Positions 1-12,429 of a DNA stretch of 64,000 nt are shown in pieces. The stretch comes from Anticarsia gemmatalis (lineage: Eukaryota; Arthropoda; Insecta; Lepidoptera; Erebidae), in contig NC_134767.1 in assembly GCF_050436995.1 (NCBI RefSeq), positions 4,278,001 to 4,342,000 on the forward strand. The letters run 5' to 3'. The translations under genes were made by a program, and so were the position numbers. A model generated the notes under the pieces. It was given only the letters and a program-made list of their open reading frames with translations. It did not search any database and was not told where the DNA came from. Position 1 is the first letter of the stretch. Each line of letters begins with the position of its first letter.

Positions 1-267
1 ACTGGAATAAGCCGTGCTTAGAATAATGTTGTTGCGCTGCACTAGAAAATCACAATAAGTCCCTTAAGTGTTGGAGAAAATAGTGTTTTAGCGTAGTCAG
101 TATGAAGTGCCTTCAATTTGTGGACTGAACGGTTTTAATACTTTGTAAACGAAGTGGTTAGTGTTCTTGATACTTTTGATTTTGAATGTAATATTTTAAA
201 TTCAAATTGCTTTATTAGTTTGTGATGTAAATTTGGCTCTTTAACTGGTGGTTTTAGACTTGATTAT
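1..267. other. A+T-rich sequence, nothing recognised
   Basis: No open frame of note, repeat or RNA-like structure was recognised. It may be intron, untranslated or intergenic DNA. Confidence 0.5.
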
Positions 268-372
268 CCCCCGGTTTCTGAAGTACATTTGGCGGTAGTT
301 TATCTATTTAAACTCATATAAAAAACAGTTCGAATAGATAAACTACCGCTAAATGTGCCTCAGAAGCCGGGC
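268..372. mobile_element. Palindromic MITE-like element (~105 bp)
   Basis: Two ~38-bp arms form an imperfect inverted repeat. The left arm reads CCCGGTTTCTGA at its outer end and runs inward through GGCGGTAGTTTATCTATT to about 308. The right arm (333-372) is its reverse complement with a few substitutions. The loop is ~24 bp and A+T-rich. There is no coding capacity. The structure fits a short non-autonomous DNA transposon; superfamily and target duplication are not clear from one copy. Confidence 0.7.
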
Positions 373-2096
373 ATAAAAGAGTCGCAATATGTATTTTACT
401 CGTCCAAATTTACTCCACGTTTATTAATATTGCAACTAATGTTTTAAATAGGATTATTTTTTGTATTAATGTAGCCTAAAATTATAAAACACCATGTTTA
501 AATCATATCAAATTGGATTAAAGTAGGATTTTTACGTTTCATAATAATAAACGTAGCTGTGACGACGAATAATATTATGAAAGGTTATAATCCTGCGGGA
601 CTTGCATTGCATGTTACGGTCCCAAAGAATCCCTAAGGCATAATATTCTCGTCTTGTCAATGATGAATATTTGCATATACATAACCCAGTGGTCTGTATT
701 ATACACAAGCGTACCGTACTTCTGAAAACTACTTCATAAGTGTTGCACCGAAACGAGTATTACTTTGTAGCGTCTTTGTAATCGTGTAGTTTTATTAAGA
801 TACATTAATTTAATGAAGCATATGAAATGAAGTATGTTTGATGATAAGGACCAAATGTCTGGTGTAATAAATTGTATTTTATTAGTACGCGAATTAATAT
901 TATGTATTATTGAGAATAAAAAAAGGGTAGATTTACGTGTTCAATTGTGTTCAACTTTTTTTGGACTAGGTTTTTAAATTTTGGGAACAAAGCTAGGACA
1001 TTGAACTAGCCTAACAAGGTATTAATTTTTCTTTAAAAGTTTGGAATACTAAAATTTTATTACAATAAATTAGTAGTTTCTCCTCCCACGTTCTGCCTTA
1101 ATGACAAGAGCCTAGTACTTCGAAAAACTATTAATTTAATAGAAACCCGATACAATTTCTTAAACATTCACTAACTTCTTGCATTAACAAAGAAAAACTA
1201 TGAAACAAAGTGCAGATTGCCTCCATTTATATGAACGGTTTGCAATTCAACTTAGAACAAAGTTTAAGAGTTGAAGAAGAAAGTTTTAACAATCAGCTTA
1301 AAAACTATAGGGGTTCATAGAAAATTGATGCTCAGTTACACTAAGTTTTCCAGATGGAATAGAAGATTTATAAAAGAATAAACGGACTTGTCTCAAGTGA
1401 AGAACTGGTAATTTAATAGTTATAATTATTAAAATAAGAAAATCGCGAATTTTCTCATTGACTTATTCAGTTATGACATTTAATTGTTTCGCGTTTGATT
1501 ATCGTTTGACAGTATGTTATTCGGTATCAATAACTATGAATATTTCCCCAAATAAATTCCATATTCCAAGGAATTGATAATTGAGTACAATTTTACAGAT
1601 TGCCACTCCTTTTTTATTATGTTGTTTAACGCCGATTTTTATTTTAGCCAAATTTTTAAGCTTTGATTTCCATCAGTATTATGACGAGCTGTCTCCAAAG
1701 ACTCAAATCCTCATGAAATTGATTGTAAATTTGTAAACATCAGAGTTTTTCTTTGTCGTTCCTTCTGTTCAAAAAGTACCAAGATAAAATCAACAGTAGA
1801 GATAAACACGGGTGGAAAAAATATTTTTGAGTGTTGGACGCACGATGAAAATTATGTAAGCCGGGCCAAGGGAAGCCGTGAATTTTTTATTACAGAGTTT
1901 TGAAACGACCGGAGCATCTGATATTCTTTGTTTTGTGGGACAGTGTACATGGTGGGTTACTATTTGAATATTTTAAGTTAACTAGTTAAAACTGGTGTTA
2001 GTTTTAACGAAGGGAACTAGTATTCTGATGGTTTTCGCCAAAAATAATACTGTAGGCAACTACCGTGTTATTTTTGTGACTTACAACGTGTAGCAG
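373..2096. other. Non-coding, nothing recognised
   Basis: A+T-rich sequence with no long open frame, no obvious repeat arms and no RNA gene. Confidence 0.5.
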
Positions 2097-2260
2097 TAAT
2101 GCTATTTTCCACAGTCGACACAAATGGAGTTTGATATTTAGAATGTATCTTAATGAAATTAGTTCCAACCCCATCCGCTAGGGGCGCTGATCAGGTTTTC
2201 ATACATAATTAGTCGAAAATTCGATATCGGTAATCGATTATGGTAGAAAATCGCGGTATT
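2097..2260 (+). mobile_element. F1 MITE copy A
   Basis: Plus-orientation copy of the F1 family. It has the central core GCTAGGGGCGCTGATCAG, the following segment TTTTCATACA, and a 3' end reading GTAGAAAATCGCGGTA. The 5' end (GCTATTTTCCACAGTCG) is a diverged inverted copy of that 3' end. Flanking TA dinucleotides fit a TA target duplication. It has no coding capacity and is presumably mobilised by an unrelated autonomous transposase. Confidence 0.7.
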
Positions 2261-2335
2261 TTAATTTTTTAATAGGCTTTGTGTTTCAAAAGTCAATGCG
2301 ATTCCATGCTTTTTAAATATGCCTAGGTAAGTAAG

Positions 2336-2373
2336 GATAAGTAGGTATGTCTAGGTCGGCATACCTACTTATC
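2336..2373. repeat. Short perfect hairpin
   Basis: A 14-bp arm GATAAGTAGGTATG (2336-2349) is repeated in inverted orientation at 2360-2373 around a 10-nt loop. Weaker complementarity continues outward. It may be a decayed MITE. An AG|GTAAGT sequence lies just upstream at 2326/2327 but has only a weak pyrimidine tract. Confidence 0.55.
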
Positions 2374-5291
2374 ATAGTAGGCATTTACAAGTACGCAGTA
2401 AAGTTGTGCTTTAAGTCTATTAGAATTTTATGAAGCATTACTATAAAGTACTTAAAACATCTCACGCGTTAAAATAAAACTTATTCAGCTACGCATTTCT
2501 TTGAATTTAAATTCACACTGAATTTGAAATCAAATTGAAGCATTTAGTTGAGACGTTTAAGATTACACCGAGATTTTATTTAATTTGAAAATAAATAAAA
2601 CTGTTACTTGTGTATTGGCTGTTTATTTCTTAATACATTTAAATTCTCAAATTTTCTTTTTTGCGAAGCTCAACTGATTTTCGTAAACGTTTAAAAAACG
2701 GTCTTGATTTTTTTTTAATTGCACGAAATATTATTAATAAATTTAATGATTACGTTAATAGTAGAAGCCAAAAATTGGTGATGATTATTTGGATTTCTAT
2801 TTATGAGTGAGATACATATGTAACTTTAACATTGGAGTTAGTAGTACTAAATATTTTGTGTCCGTGATTTATGCTGCTATCTTTATTACGATATTTTTTA
2901 TTCTTGGCAAGATTTATCAAAATATATATCTGAATATTTTCCGTTGAAAATAAAGGTAAAGAAATACACAACTATTAAAATGAAACTAGTAAAGGTTACG
3001 TTTTCATCTCAAACTTTAATTGCTACGAGATTTTTATTTTAATTTTAATACATCTCTCGACTCTAGTTGTACAAAAGGTGGCGAATGCAATCTACAAAAC
3101 ATGTTTTTGTTGAAACTTTTTCGTCCTTCAAGATTGCAATCGCTTAAGGGATATCAAGCAGTTGTTTTTTTTTATTTAGATCTTTATCTGTCTTAGTGTG
3201 GTCGACTGCCTTGAACGGCAATGCATGTGACTAAAGATCTGTAGAATTTAATTATCGAGCCATGTAGTCATTACAGAAACACACGCTTAAATTAAGTTTT
3301 CTTAGAACTTCTTAACGCAAACACTACATCTACATATGTAGATTTTTAATGTGCACTGAATTTAAAAACGAAGCTTTTTGTTCCAAGGAAATACATTTTT
3401 AACGTTGTGTCTGGTCATAATGTTCAGCTATTTATAAAGGTGTTTTTCATTACACATACATATTATCAATGTGACGCAGATATACTAAGACAAAATCGTT
3501 CGGTCGGTGACTCAAATAGTTTGTTTCTGTAGTGTCTAGACAAAAGTACCAGCTTAATAATATTATTGTGTGAAAAAGACACATTTCATAAAACAGTTGA
3601 CATTACGTCCGACCTCTCTCGTTTCACAAGTTCTTTGTCAAACATAATAGTATCATCAAAACGGAGTCCAATTTAATTTCAACTAAAACTAATTAAATTA
3701 AATTTGTCACAAAATATTCTCGTAAAATTAATAATATTCAGAAAGGCGACTTCAAAAACTAAGTACTGAGTTTAAAGTTACTGATATCAAATTACGAAAA
3801 TGTTAATTTTGTTTTTGGTGACATAACCATTTGTTAATATCCAACTTATTATTAAAATACAAGACTGGAGACGTGTTAATGACCTTAGAAAAGATCTGCC
3901 TAAGATCTTTGGGAACTTTATATAATTTGCTAGGCCTCCAAATACTCCGATCACCTCGTTCCTCCACATACTATATAAGCAGTTTTTTAACACGGTCATC
4001 TGATTCTAAATTGAACAGGGCTTGGATTATGGTAACCAGATAACTGATAAACGAACTTATACATACCAGGTGCATACTATTTTATGCAGATACATTTTCA
4101 ATAATAGATACCTTCTCTTTTCTCTCAAATAAAATATAAGAAATCGCGAAAAAATACATACATTTGTTCCACACGGAAAAAAGAGTATATTTTAAACTCA
4201 CCTGCGTTACCTTTTAGAGATAACAGTGTTATGTGAAAAAACAATTCGTGAAATAATATTTTTCATTCTCTACTTCTATACATCATTCAGGTTTATACCA
4301 TCGTAAAATTCTAAGCGTAAACTCTCAAACTTCCAAGCATTCAGTCATTTAGACTAAACGCACGCATTCACTCAAATTACTGTCGAAACTTCTTACTAAC
4401 ATGGGAACAAAAACTAGGTTTTGTTGGTACATAAAAGAAATAACTCAGTACAAACAGCACTTGGTTGTTGAGTAAAGCGTAAAGTTTTACTATTGACACT
4501 GATAAGATAATATACATTAGTACTGACGAATGAGGGTTTTTGAAGTTGTAGGTGTTTTATTTTTTTTTACTCTAAACTTAGAACGTATGTTTTTTGAAGT
4601 GAGAGACTTTATGGGGTTTAAAATGATTATTTAAGCTTATTTTAGTTCTTTACACTGTATGTAATAGAGGATAAAATTATTTCAATAATAAATGTTTTTT
4701 AGTTTTAGACATCGCTTCGAGACAAAAACAATATTCGTCGCTTCAATGTTTTTATATTACCTATTTTTAACGTATTTAAAACGAAAGTTTAAATTTAAAT
4801 TTAACCTTTACATTTATTTACAGCATGATATTTTTCTTCAACAGTGCTGGTAAATAAAATGGCAAATGACATGATAAAACGATGATAGTAAGGTAAATTT
4901 TATCTACAGTTAAATAACTCATCATAGCAAGTTACAGTCATTTTATATCGTTACTGCTGTTTGATGGCAAGTTTCGAGATCGACCTTTTTAAGTGCCCTC
5001 TGAAGCAGAAAGGGTGGTTAGTTCAAATACCACTATGCGGTCATTCATTCATAGACTGACCACGGCGGAAATTCACAAAGCTTATTGATGGGTTACCGAT
5101 CACTTGAAGTGAAATTTATTTTGAATAACGCTTCTTTTAACTATTAAATGTATGTTATACTGGCTGAATGATGTGATACTATAAATAAATTGATTTTGCA
5201 TCAACTTCCAAAATTTAAATTGGTTGTCTGTTTTTATAATTCTGACATTATGTTCTATTTTAAACAATATAGTAGAAGAGTAATAAGCTTA
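2374..5291. other. Non-coding stretch
   Basis: Nearly 3 kb of A+T-rich sequence with only short chance frames. At about 4990-5100 a segment with GGTGGTTAGTTCAAATACC vaguely resembles the B-box half of a tRNA-derived SINE, but it is too degraded to call. Confidence 0.5.
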
Positions 5292-5440
5292 ATTTTTTTT
5301 CATATACATATTTACGTAATATCACACCTTTTTCCCTTAGGGGTAGGCAGAGATCAAGGAACGCCAATTGGTAACGATCCTTACCGACTTTTCTTGCCTC
5401 ATTCACATCCATACATCTTGTCATATAGGACCGCCGGTGA
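5292..5440 (-). mobile_element. LINE 3' end fragment
   Basis: Read on the minus strand, this contains the decayed C-terminus of a transposable-element ORF, TNWRSLISAYP followed by a stop. A short 3' untranslated segment and an A-run (T-run at 5292-5300 on the plus strand) follow. An A-tail directly after a short 3' tail is the structure of a 5'-truncated non-LTR retrotransposon. Upstream, the frame is broken by a shift near VLYDKMYGCE. The WRS-x-x-SAYP ending recalls common lepidopteran LINEs, but the clade is uncertain. Confidence 0.55.
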
Positions 5441-6019
5441 ATATTTTTGTTTTAATAAATAACTTATTTCTGTTCCACGTGTGTCCTCGTTATATCAAAA
5501 CAAACTATATTTAGATTAATATGAGTACAGGAAGTGATACTATTGATAAATCATTATTACTTTGTACACAATTCATTGAAAGTTATTTAGATACAATCCG
5601 AATTCCCATTACAAAATTTAAATTAAGCAAGTTGCGTCACAATTCGCAAACGAAATTTTCATTTAATTTTCATTCTCTAACAAGCATGAACGGGGAATTT
5701 CCGAATAAAACAATTCCTAATTTTTCTCATTGGGAAAAACGTTACGCCAATAAAAACTGAATCGCCTTTTAGACCCAGAAAATGAATAATTCCTTCCTTC
5801 GTTTTTCTCTTTATACAGAAATACATTTTCTGAATACTTACGTTAATTATTGGAGTAAATGGGGAAGGGAAATTAAAAACATTTTCGCTAATAGAACGCT
5901 TAGACGAAAATTGTTATTAAAATGCTGCAATGCGGAAGAAATCATAGTGACGTTTTTGTGTCACGTACGTTTATAGACAATATTTAATTATACATTGTCA
6001 TTAAAATATTGTCACGTTC
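5441..6019. other. Non-coding, two short ATG frames
   Basis: Two ATG-initiated open frames of 79 and 64 codons (5521-5760, 5782-5976) lie in the same phase, separated by two in-frame stops. They have no recognisable domain, and this much open frame is expected by chance at this base composition. Not annotated as genes. Confidence 0.4.
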
Positions 6020-6190
6020 ATCGCACAATTCTCTGCGCTCTTGCGCACTATGGACAACCGGCTGGCCATCGACAAATTTTGTATGAAATTTTGATCAGCG
6101 CCTCTAGCGGGCGTCGTTGGAACTAATTTTACAGTACATTTTAAATATCAAGCCTTCGGTGCTCGATAGTACCGAGTGAGAATATAAGTG
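6020..6190 (-). mobile_element. F1 MITE copy B
   Basis: Minus-orientation copy of F1. The arm GACAACCGGCTGGCCATCGA comes first, then the core TGATCAGCGCCTCTAGCGGG, then the other arm with CTCGATAGTACCGAG. Its outer ends are diverged. It is the first of five F1 copies within 3.6 kb. Confidence 0.7.
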
Positions 6191-6829
6191 ATCTCTTTTG
6201 TTCAATCATGGGAAAAGAGGGTCATAGTGAAATAGGGACATTTTTTTTTTTTAAGAAGGCCTAATAGCACTTATCGCTAATATCAACGAAATTTATTAAA
6301 GAAAATAAATTTTCCATAAAGAACTTCCGTTTAATGGTACTAATTAACAGTTCTTTTAAAAATGATTTACTAACACTAAATAATCGCCATAAATTTTCTA
6401 ATTAAACATTAACAATAGTCACGTATGCTGATGCGTCTGTGAAATATTTACATTATAATTAAATAAGAAACTCAATATTGATATCTAAAACTTATGATCC
6501 GAATACAGTATAGTTCAACGAGTCTATCACTTCTATTCAACCAATTAAATAACTATGAAATCTCATCTTCCCATCAATTTCACTAATTCGAATATCAGCC
6601 TTTACATAGCAGAGGCGTGTAATCAAATCACGGCTATCAAAACAATTAACTATTGGACAATAACAATCAACGCTTGATCAATTGCTCACATTACAGTGCC
6701 CTCAAGCATTTTGATCGTGTAATAAGAGGTTACTGATTATGGTTCAGTGGTTTGGATTACTATTATATCAATAAATATAACTATTTGTACCTAAGCTATG
6801 GAATATTTGATTCTACAAAATATTTACAG
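6191..6829. other. Non-coding spacer between F1 copies
   Basis: A+T-rich sequence with a 14-nt T-run near 6241. Nothing else was recognised. Confidence 0.5.
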
Positions 6830-7003
6830 TAGCGCAATTCTCTACATTCGATACTGTTGAGAATCGAGTGTTTGACATGTGAAATGTACTGCCAAAATAG
6901 TTCTTATGGAGCCCGCTAGAGGCGCTGATCAAATTTTCGTGCAAAATTTTTCGATAGATAGCTGGTTATCGATAGTCGACAGTGAAGAGAAAGTAGAATA
7001 CCG
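6830..7003 (+). mobile_element. F1 MITE copy C
   Basis: Plus-orientation F1 copy. The outer end is TAGCGCAATTCTCTAC, the core CCCGCTAGAGGCGCTGATCA is intact, and the 3' arm ATCGATAGTCGACAGT is followed by AAGTAGAATACCG. Both terminal arms are visible, so this is close to full length. Confidence 0.75.
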
Positions 7004-7639
7004 AATTTGTTAAGTATTTTCAGTTTAACTTTTCAATCCTTGAATTTTAGAAACCAACTTGAAGGAGTTGTTAAGAAAACTTTATTTATATGAAAAACAG
7101 AGGTCTATTCAAGACGAATCACACACATAAAATACATTAGAATTATTCTACCCATGATATGGAATCCATAATTGATGCTATACATACTATCATCAATGAT
7201 AACAAGAAGTAGATTTGGAGATAAAGAAATGACGGTTCTGTATTTTAATAAAGTAAAGCTGAACAAAGCGTATACTACCTATATAGTAAATATTTTTACT
7301 GCGTACCTGACGTAATCCGTCAGTCAGCCCTAACAATATCTAGTAAAGATGATGGAATACAATATTCTTAGACGGGACTAAACGGCCTACGTTGAGGCTT
7401 ATGTTATTATATGAATGGTCGTAGGACGCCTGACACGGTTGAAAGGAAAATGTTTTGTGTAGAATGTAAGGGTTTGTTTCCTTGTTTAGAATTAAACATC
7501 TGTTGTCTCGACTAAGATTCTCGATATGTAGAAAATGAAATACCCAATGTAAATGTTCCAATTTATAATTTCTCAATAAAACACAAATCAATTTTGTAGT
7601 AAATCTGGGTACTATACAGCTACAATGAACGACTCACAC
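7004..7639. other. Non-coding spacer
   Basis: No repeat or credible gene was recognised. An 83-codon minus-strand frame here has no protein-family features. Confidence 0.45.
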
Positions 7640-7762
7640 TAGCAAAATTACGTACAACTATCGACTATCAGACCGGATAGTTATCGAGAAATTTTGTATG
7701 TAAATCTGATTAGCGCTTCTGGTGGGTGGCGTAGGACTTAATTTTGCAGTACTTTATAGTTC
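7640..7762 (-). mobile_element. F1 MITE copy D, partial
   Basis: Minus-orientation F1. The terminal arm ACTATCGACTATCAGACCGG leads into the body GAGAAATTTTGTATG, then a diverged core TCTGATTAGCGCTTCTGG and the inner segment TTTTGCAGTACTTTA. The far arm is missing or unrecognisable. Confidence 0.65.
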
Positions 7763-8319
7763 TTTCCCATTTCTTCAACGGGCTTAAAATGATAAGGTGT
7801 CAACTCTGATAATTTTAAGCCGGTTTTTCAGAGTCAATAATTTTAAGGTATACGAATAAAAATACGTTCTATATATTACCACGTCTATAACCAAGAACAC
7901 AGCTTTTAAAAAATACTCGTGATGAAATACAAAAGTTTAAATTTGATTTCCATTGTAGCCAACGTTTGCGAGTGTGAAACAAAACGGTCAAAAAAATTCT
8001 ATACATTTTGCTGTATCACATTTTTTCATTTCAGCTACTATTTCCCAATACTAGATTTGTCATCCAAAAGTTCAGGGGTCTACTCCAGTTCCACGAATTC
8101 GAAATAAAATAAATGTATTTTAACAGTAACATACAGATTCCTGTATGCACTAGAAAAATACTAATTTTCTTTATACATATAAATGTATTACAATTAATAT
8201 TCATTAAGTACATCTAATGAAAACAAGAGTTTTAGCGTAATCATACTCGATAATACCTAGTAGGGTATAAGTTTTGAATTCTTATTGATGGACTCAAATG
8301 CGTGTTAGCTTCCAGAAAC
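7763..8319. other. Non-coding spacer
   Basis: A pyrimidine-rich acceptor-like sequence ends in CAG at about 8033. It is followed by open frames of 24-26 codons in two phases and AATAAA motifs near 8102-8111. This could be read as a terminal exon, but two competing frames and the lack of homology make chance more likely. Confidence 0.35.
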
Positions 8320-8522
8320 GCAGTTGGTACTATCGTGTAGTACCAAGTAACGAAAGTTCGGCATTAATATTTTATCCAAAAGCACTTATAGTTTAATGTT
8401 AACAATTAAATACTATTTGTGTCTTTTCACGGGCTAGTTTCACTGATCGAATCTTCATACAAGATTTATTGATAACTAGTCAGTTTTCGGTAGTACATAG
8501 AAGTAGAAAATTGTCCACCGTA
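8320..8522 (+). mobile_element. F1 MITE copy E, diverged
   Basis: The 5' end CAGTTGGTACTATCG matches F1. The middle is strongly diverged or interrupted. The 3' half (CTGATCGAATCTTCATACAA, a TAGTCAGTTTTCGGTAGT arm, then GTAGAAAATTG) is recognisable. It looks like an old copy. Confidence 0.5.
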
Positions 8523-9556
8523 AAACTATTTGATACCCAAGGCATTTGTGCCAACAACAACGCAGTAAAAGATCACCATGAAAGAACAATTTCGTTTCTT
8601 TATAAAATTTTATTTCATAGAACAAAAGTAGGCCTCCTGTTTTGAAGTGAACTGAAGAAAAGAAATCGAGTATATCGGAATAGGTGTAATAAAATTCAGG
8701 TTCAGCCTATTGAGACGTACAGCGTCTGTAGTCTGTATATCACAAGCTTGTATATTTATTACAATTCCAGACCTCACTTCAAATACGAAACAGACTTCGA
8801 AGTATAGTGAAAATAAGCCCCTTTTTTCGCAGTGATTAAATTTATTGGGTACAAATGTTTGAAAGAAAACCTTAGGTATTCTCTCCTTTGTTAGTTTAAT
8901 GGATTTTAGTTAGCTAATTTATTCTTAAGACCGATTGAATTATGGGTATTTCTGTTATTTATTGAATGCTTACCTACTCGAACTATAATCTCTTTTTAGG
9001 TCAAATAAAAGTTGGTTCTCACAACACGGGCTATAATTTCATATATCATTACCACAGATGAGACACGGCTTTGTAATTGATTTCTTATCACAGTAAAAAA
9101 AATACATTGTTACTTTATTTTAATGGTACATTAGGAGTGAACATTTTGAATAAAAAATATGTCAAAACTGCTCCACTGCATAATAATTCAGAGCCGTGCA
9201 TAAAAGAAGGAAATCCACAAACACTTTCTGAACCCAAAATATTCAAGTTAACCAAATGAAATTTCCTCGCACTGAATCTAAACTTCATCTTTTAAAGTGA
9301 GCGTAGTACATTTACATACACATTATTTCCTCTTTGCTCTAGTCAGAATTTTGATGTAACAAGAGAATTATCTTACTCTCTAACAATGTAGGGAAGTATT
9401 TCATCTTGACTCTAGCGGTGTATTGTAGGTTGAAAAAGGAAGTAAGGGCTATTACTGTCTCACGGTAAGTGCCCGTGTAATGTGATAATAGTTTTGCACA
9501 ACAAAAGTTTTAAATTTGTAAGGTGCACTGTTTGTTTAATTGCCGAAAGTGTTACT
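8523..9556. other. Non-coding, nothing recognised
   Basis: A+T-rich sequence with short chance frames only. Confidence 0.5.
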
Positions 9557-9652
9557 TGTCCGATTCTGCACAGTCGGTACTATCGATCATTTAAAATGCA
9601 CTGCAAATATAGTTCTTTACGCGCCCGCTAGAGGCGCTGATCAGAATGTCAT
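9557..9652 (+). mobile_element. F1 MITE copy F, 3'-truncated
   Basis: The 5' outer end (CCGATTCTGCACAGTCGG), ACTATCGA and an intact core CCCGCTAGAGGCGCTGATCA are present. F1 similarity stops abruptly after the core at about 9652, so the 3' half is deleted. Confidence 0.7.
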
Positions 9653-11735
9653 AGTTTCACTAATAATATTACCACTACAGGTATATAATTATATAATTTT
9701 ACTAGACTGATACTTTTTACGCATTTATGCAATAACTATTAAAACAGATTTTCATGAAATAAAAATCGAAATAAAACAGACTACAGCTATATTTTACAAA
9801 GAACCAAAAGAACCAAGTTGTTTGTACATTCTTATTTTGTTTGTTGTGACCCGATTTCATAGAAAGAATTCCAAAGAAGCACCGAAACTAGAACTTGCTA
9901 TTTTAAATTTAAAGAAACCGTTTTATGCTATCAAAATTGGTTGTATATTTTTTTGAGCTACCAAATAAGTTTTAATTTGTGAAAACGGCTTAGTATCGAA
10001 ATAGACTTCATTATTTTTAGTCTCAAGACACTCATTGCTGGACTCTTTTTGCTTCTCCATAAAGTCAGCAAACACTTCGATTGAACGCAAAATAAGAATA
10101 AAACTTCAACATCAATAATGTTGGCAAATACATTTATACGAGGTGACACTGGGAACCTAAATTAGATTCCTAAAAAGAGGCCTGGGACCTAAAAATCGAT
10201 ATTCACGGTGCCTTAGCGTCTTGAATATAAGGGATACAATCACACTCAATGACAGTGCGGTTTTACGCAAAAATGTGAGAAAGCAAACATACGCATACGT
10301 GATTCTGTGTTGTCATGGCAACCTGTGTACTAAGTAAGTCAATTTATATGAGCATGAAGGCTTTTTAAAAACTGCTGACAGAAAGAGGTTAAAACAAAAG
10401 AATGTAAAATATATTATAACAACAGTAATCAGGCTAATCTGATAGTAAATACCTGCGTCCTCCGTTTACCATCAATCTAAAAACTACTTGGGATTATTTG
10501 AAAATATTTATAATATGTTAGCTAATTATTTACACGTCAATCATCTTATAAATACAGTAACTTCCACAAATTGTACGGAAGAGGATTTTCTTATGAGGTG
10601 TTCGTCTAGTTAAACCTATATAAGGCGGTTTTCATTCAGGTTTTGAAACATTAGCTCTTAACTGGAAGCCTAAAAATTCCCAGCCTATCAATCAACCGTA
10701 AGTCTCTAAAATGACTAGTTCCAAAACACACTTCAGTTGAAATAAACTCATTATTTCCTATCATAATTCATTATCTTAATAACCTAATCAGTTGATTTAA
10801 TAAATAGCCGGGACATCGGCGGCCACTCCAATCAAACTGTCAACTTGTCTTGAGTGATTGAGAGGGTAAATAAATGAAAAAAATATTGTTTTCATGCCCT
10901 CTTGTTTTATAAGAGGACGTCGGGTATTTTGGAATTATAATGCTGAATTTTGATTTCGTTATGGAAAATAGGTTCACGTTTTTATTCCTATTTCATAAAA
11001 CCTACCTACTGGACTGGGAAAAACAAATGTTATGCCGTTTAGTTTTGAATAAGTGTCATGTTTTAAACAGCAGGTAGAAATCGTAGAAACATATAATAAT
11101 TAACTTTTACGAACTTGTATATACATCAAAACATTTACCATGCTCAGCATTTGTACACAACCGAAGGCTAATAAATAAATAAGAAAATATTCAAGTTATA
11201 TCTATAGAAAATATGTTTATTTTTCTTCATGGAAAGTTATCCAGAATATACAATGAGGCAATGAACATCTTAAGTCTTACGATAGCACAGTGAAGTAATA
11301 TTTTTTACAACATTCGTTTCTTATGTCACTGCTAGTCTAGTGATCTATAAAGTAATTAAGAACTACTGCAATTAGTCAAAGAGCTATCTCAAAACCCTAT
11401 CGCAGACTCGACGTACGAAATCACAGTATCTGTGTTTTTCTTAGACACAAGACTAAAATAAGTCTTTGTCCACCGAATCGTATTAGCTCGAACATTAAAC
11501 AGGATTCGAGATAGGTCGTCCGACTAGTCGTAAAAAATATAAATGACTTTTTCTCCCAAAGGACAGACGTATTTCTCGTATTTCGGATAGATTCGTATCA
11601 TCACAGTTTTTCGATTGAACTTCCATTCCAATCATAAGTCAGATATAAAATGGTACAGCGTCTTGTATTAGCTGAGTTTTTCTGACTTGAATATTGATGT
11701 GAAGTAATTTAGTTGAGTTGCAAAGATTTATTGCT
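9653..11735. other. Non-coding, contains an X-box-like site
   Basis: About 2 kb without a credible gene or repeat. It includes the RFX X-box-like palindrome described separately at 10309. Confidence 0.5.
10309..10322. promoter_or_regulatory. RFX X-box-like palindrome
   Basis: GTTGTCATGGCAAC differs by one base from the perfect 14-bp X-box palindrome GTTGCCATGGCAAC. RFX transcription factors bind such sites, often in promoters of ciliary and sensory-neuron genes. No promoter or exon is evident next to this copy, so its function is unproven. Confidence 0.4.
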
Positions 11736-11790
11736 ATATGACGCGGCCTCTGTGGTCTAAGTGATAGTGTATACCTCTATCATCTGCCAT
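11736..11790 (+). mobile_element. Possible SINE head fragment
   Basis: GCGGCCTCTGTGGTCTAAGTG resembles the A-box end of the tRNA-derived SINE at 51745 (CCTCTGTGGCCCG...). No B box follows, so only a decayed fragment can be claimed. Confidence 0.25.
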
Positions 11791-12132
11791 TACAAATATA
11801 CGCACACGAAAACTAAACACAAATAATTTGAATGCATTGAATTTCGTCATAATGCTTTCCGTGGTTTTAGCGTAAAAGTGTAACAGACATACATTTTTGT
11901 AATTGTAATATTATAAGACTTACATTAAATTACGCCCTTACGGCAGGTAGAAATCAAAGAAAAATCCCTACCTAATTTTGTACAAAATAAATTATAATCT
12001 AAAAAACAAATTAAAAATGAAAACACCTCGCGGCCTTTATAATTAAAAATTCTTACGAAAACACCGTAAAAAAACTTTCATAAGATACGCGAAAACAAAA
12101 TCATCGGCCGTTATAAAGTAGCAATATAAAAA

Positions 12133-12180
12133 CATAAACCGTAAACTTGCTTTAATACTTCCTTATCTTTACGGTTTATG
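12133..12180. repeat. Short inverted repeat
   Basis: CATAAACCGTAAA (12133-12145) is inverted at 12168-12180. A third partial copy, TTACGGTTTAT, follows near 12197. The spacing would allow a 13-bp stem with a 22-nt loop. Confidence 0.5.
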
Positions 12181-12206
12181 ACTGTTTTACACAAGATTAC
12201 GGTTTA

Positions 12207-12429
12207 TCCCTACTAATATAAATTCGAAAGTAACTCTGTCTGTCAGACCTAGTCTGTTTATAATTTATATTTCTTTTTATTTTGACTGTCTCTACTTAAT
12301 ACCTAGACTACTGAACCGATTTGGATTTAATTTGAGCAAAGGTAGTTTGAAACCTGAAAAACAGGCTTGAACATTTTCTGTCTGGAAATGTGACATAGTT
12401 TGGCGGACGGAGCCACGGAAAAGAGCTAG
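12207..12429 (+). mobile_element. Non-autonomous Helitron-like element
   Basis: Starts A|TC followed by CCTACTAATATAAATTCGAAA, with a short CTGTCTGTC run. The body has the phrase ACTACTGAACCGATTTGGAT, common to lepidopteran elements of this class. It ends in CTAG (12426-12429). The TC start and CTRR end are Helitron hallmarks. The 3' flanking base is C rather than the expected T, which suggests age. No coding capacity. Confidence 0.6.

Noticed and set aside
2315..2335. CCTAG|GTAAGT as a ratchet splice site
   Set aside because: Weak pyrimidine tract and position beside a small palindrome; chance occurrence is likely.
5521..5976. Two adjacent ATG frames in the same phase (79 and 64 codons)
   Set aside because: Two in-frame stops separate them. 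A stretch with so few stops is expected several times by chance in this window, and there is no recognisable protein.
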